From the NCBI RefSeq assembly GCF_000744415.1, contig NZ_JQLW01000011.1:62001-126000 (forward strand): a stretch of DNA of 64,000 bases, written 5' to 3'. The notes under the pieces were generated by a model, which saw nothing but the letters and a program-made list of their open reading frames with translations, was not told where the DNA came from and did not search any database. The position numbers were made by a program, and so were the translations under genes. This DNA comes from Ghiorsea bivora. Lineage in GTDB: Bacteria; Pseudomonadota; Zetaproteobacteria; Mariprofundales; Mariprofundaceae. Within the stretch, counting starts at the first letter, position 1, and every line of letters begins with the position of its first letter. Below are positions 63,549 through 64,000 of this stretch, one piece after another.

Positions 63549-64000
63549 ATGCATATAAGCCAACGTATTTTTACATTTATCCTACTTATATGCATAAGTA
63601 ACCCATTGTGGGCAACCACGCTTGATGAGCTTAACCAACAAATCCAAGCCTTTGCCAGCAGCAATCAGGCCCGCTTTGCACCAGCAAGTATGAAAAAAAT
63701 TACAGCCTACCAAGGCGCAGCTATGTTGGCGGCAGAGGAAACCTCTGCATTTGATAATACGGATAAATCATCAGACACATTAAAACATGCCATCAAACAA
63801 GCACTCATCACGCTTGATGAAGCTAAAAATACGACTCAGTTTTTTAGCCAAAGCTACCACGACTTATTACAATTGGAAAAACAAGCCGATAAAGCCTATG
63901 TATACCATCATAAACCACGTATGCTGGCTGAACAAAACGTTGAAACATATTACCAGCAAGCCAAAGTAGCCATGGACACAACCATACAGGCAACTGAAAA
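63549..64000 (+). CDS. Secreted protein of unknown function, 5' part
   Basis: Begins with ATG at 63549, 2 bases after the nadA stop, and is open to the end of the window (about 150 residues). It has a signal peptide (MHISQRIFTFILLICISNPLWA), then a helical, Gln/Ala/Lys-rich segment (ALDELNQQIQAFASSNQARFAPASM, LITLDEAKNTTQFF, LLQLEKQADKAYVY). This resembles the helical N-terminal region of periplasmic DUF4398 or OmpA-linked proteins, but the defining domain would be beyond the window. Confidence 0.7.
   Translation, partial: MHISQRIFTFILLICISNPLWATTLDELNQQIQAFASSNQARFAPASMKKITAYQGAAMLAAEETSAFDNTDKSSDTLKHAIKQALITLDEAKNTTQFFSQSYHDLLQLEKQADKAYVYHHKPRMLAEQNVETYYQQAKVAMDTTIQATE

Noticed and set aside
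1-64000. tRNA, rRNA or known riboswitch
   Set aside because: No cloverleaf, rRNA core or recognised riboswitch was seen in the intergenic regions when read on both strands; a covariance search could still find one.

Overview
The window is a 64 kb piece of a proteobacterial chromosome made almost entirely of housekeeping and cell-envelope genes, packed into short overlapping operons. By eye the base composition is moderately A+T-rich. The gene content points to a Gram-negative with type IV pili, an outer membrane (RlpA, MltB, LapA/LapB, a beta-barrel protein) and probably CO2 fixation, since a phosphatase closely resembling CbbY is present. The order pheA-hisC-tyrA-aroA-cmk-rpsA-ihfB-lapA-lapB-pyrF is the gammaproteobacterial type, while dusB(nifR3)-ntrB-ntrC is usual in alphaproteobacteria and some deeper lineages. 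A zetaproteobacterium (Mariprofundus/Ghiorsea-like iron oxidiser) or a deep-branching gammaproteobacterium would fit; this is an inference, because there is no rRNA gene to test it.

Layout. 1-1455: 3' part of an LpoA-like penicillin-binding-protein activator, then a palindromic repeat. 1611-6382 (minus): pilT-pilU-third PilT-like ATPase-yajQ-miaA. 6472-9508 (minus): dat-HAD phosphatase-hslO-trmB. 9701-9916: a small unknown gene. 9930-14316 (minus): mltB-rlpA-LOG-pseudouridine synthase-dacA, a peptidoglycan cluster. 14473-18080 (plus): a cNMP-FHA protein followed by a CBS4-PAS2 hybrid histidine kinase. 18113-21278 (minus): grpE-DUF523 and pcm-yqaA-M23 peptidase. 21609-23193 (plus): hisC and dksA. 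23277-27965 (minus): ABC-F ATPase-RNA methyltransferase-rplS, then glyA-nrdR. 28004-29102: tatD among several palindromic repeats. 29120-31884 (minus): nhaA-CopZ-like protein-unknown-cbbY. 31984-36234 is the accessory part of the window: a MITE-like element ending just before mpg, a decayed secreted-protein gene, a vapBC toxin-antitoxin pair, a thioredoxin-like ferredoxin, a SYLF protein, and an A/T-rich methyltransferase with a weak attC-like site. 36250-41187 (minus): aspC and the dusB-ntrB-ntrC nitrogen-control operon. 41317-44929 (plus): engB-fatty acid hydroxylase-BFD-like protein-AI-2E exporter-lipA. 45008-45577: outer-membrane barrel. 45620-56265 (minus): a twelve-gene run pheA to ispF for aromatic amino acids, translation, LPS control, pyrimidine and isoprenoid synthesis. 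56389-58206: typA. 58474-60918: a decayed trmL-like remnant, an intact trmL on the other strand, and pepA. 61056-64000: lytic transglycosylase-like lipoprotein, aat, nadA, and a secreted protein cut by the window end.

The most unusual features are the cNMP-FHA / CBS-PAS hybrid kinase pair; the remnant of a second trmL-like gene beside the intact one; the three tandem PilT-family ATPases; and at least six different kinds of small palindromic or inverted-repeat elements in intergenic DNA with no transposase in view. No tRNA, rRNA or CRISPR array was seen. No clearly new defence or metabolic system was found; the sensory pair is the best candidate for undescribed biology.
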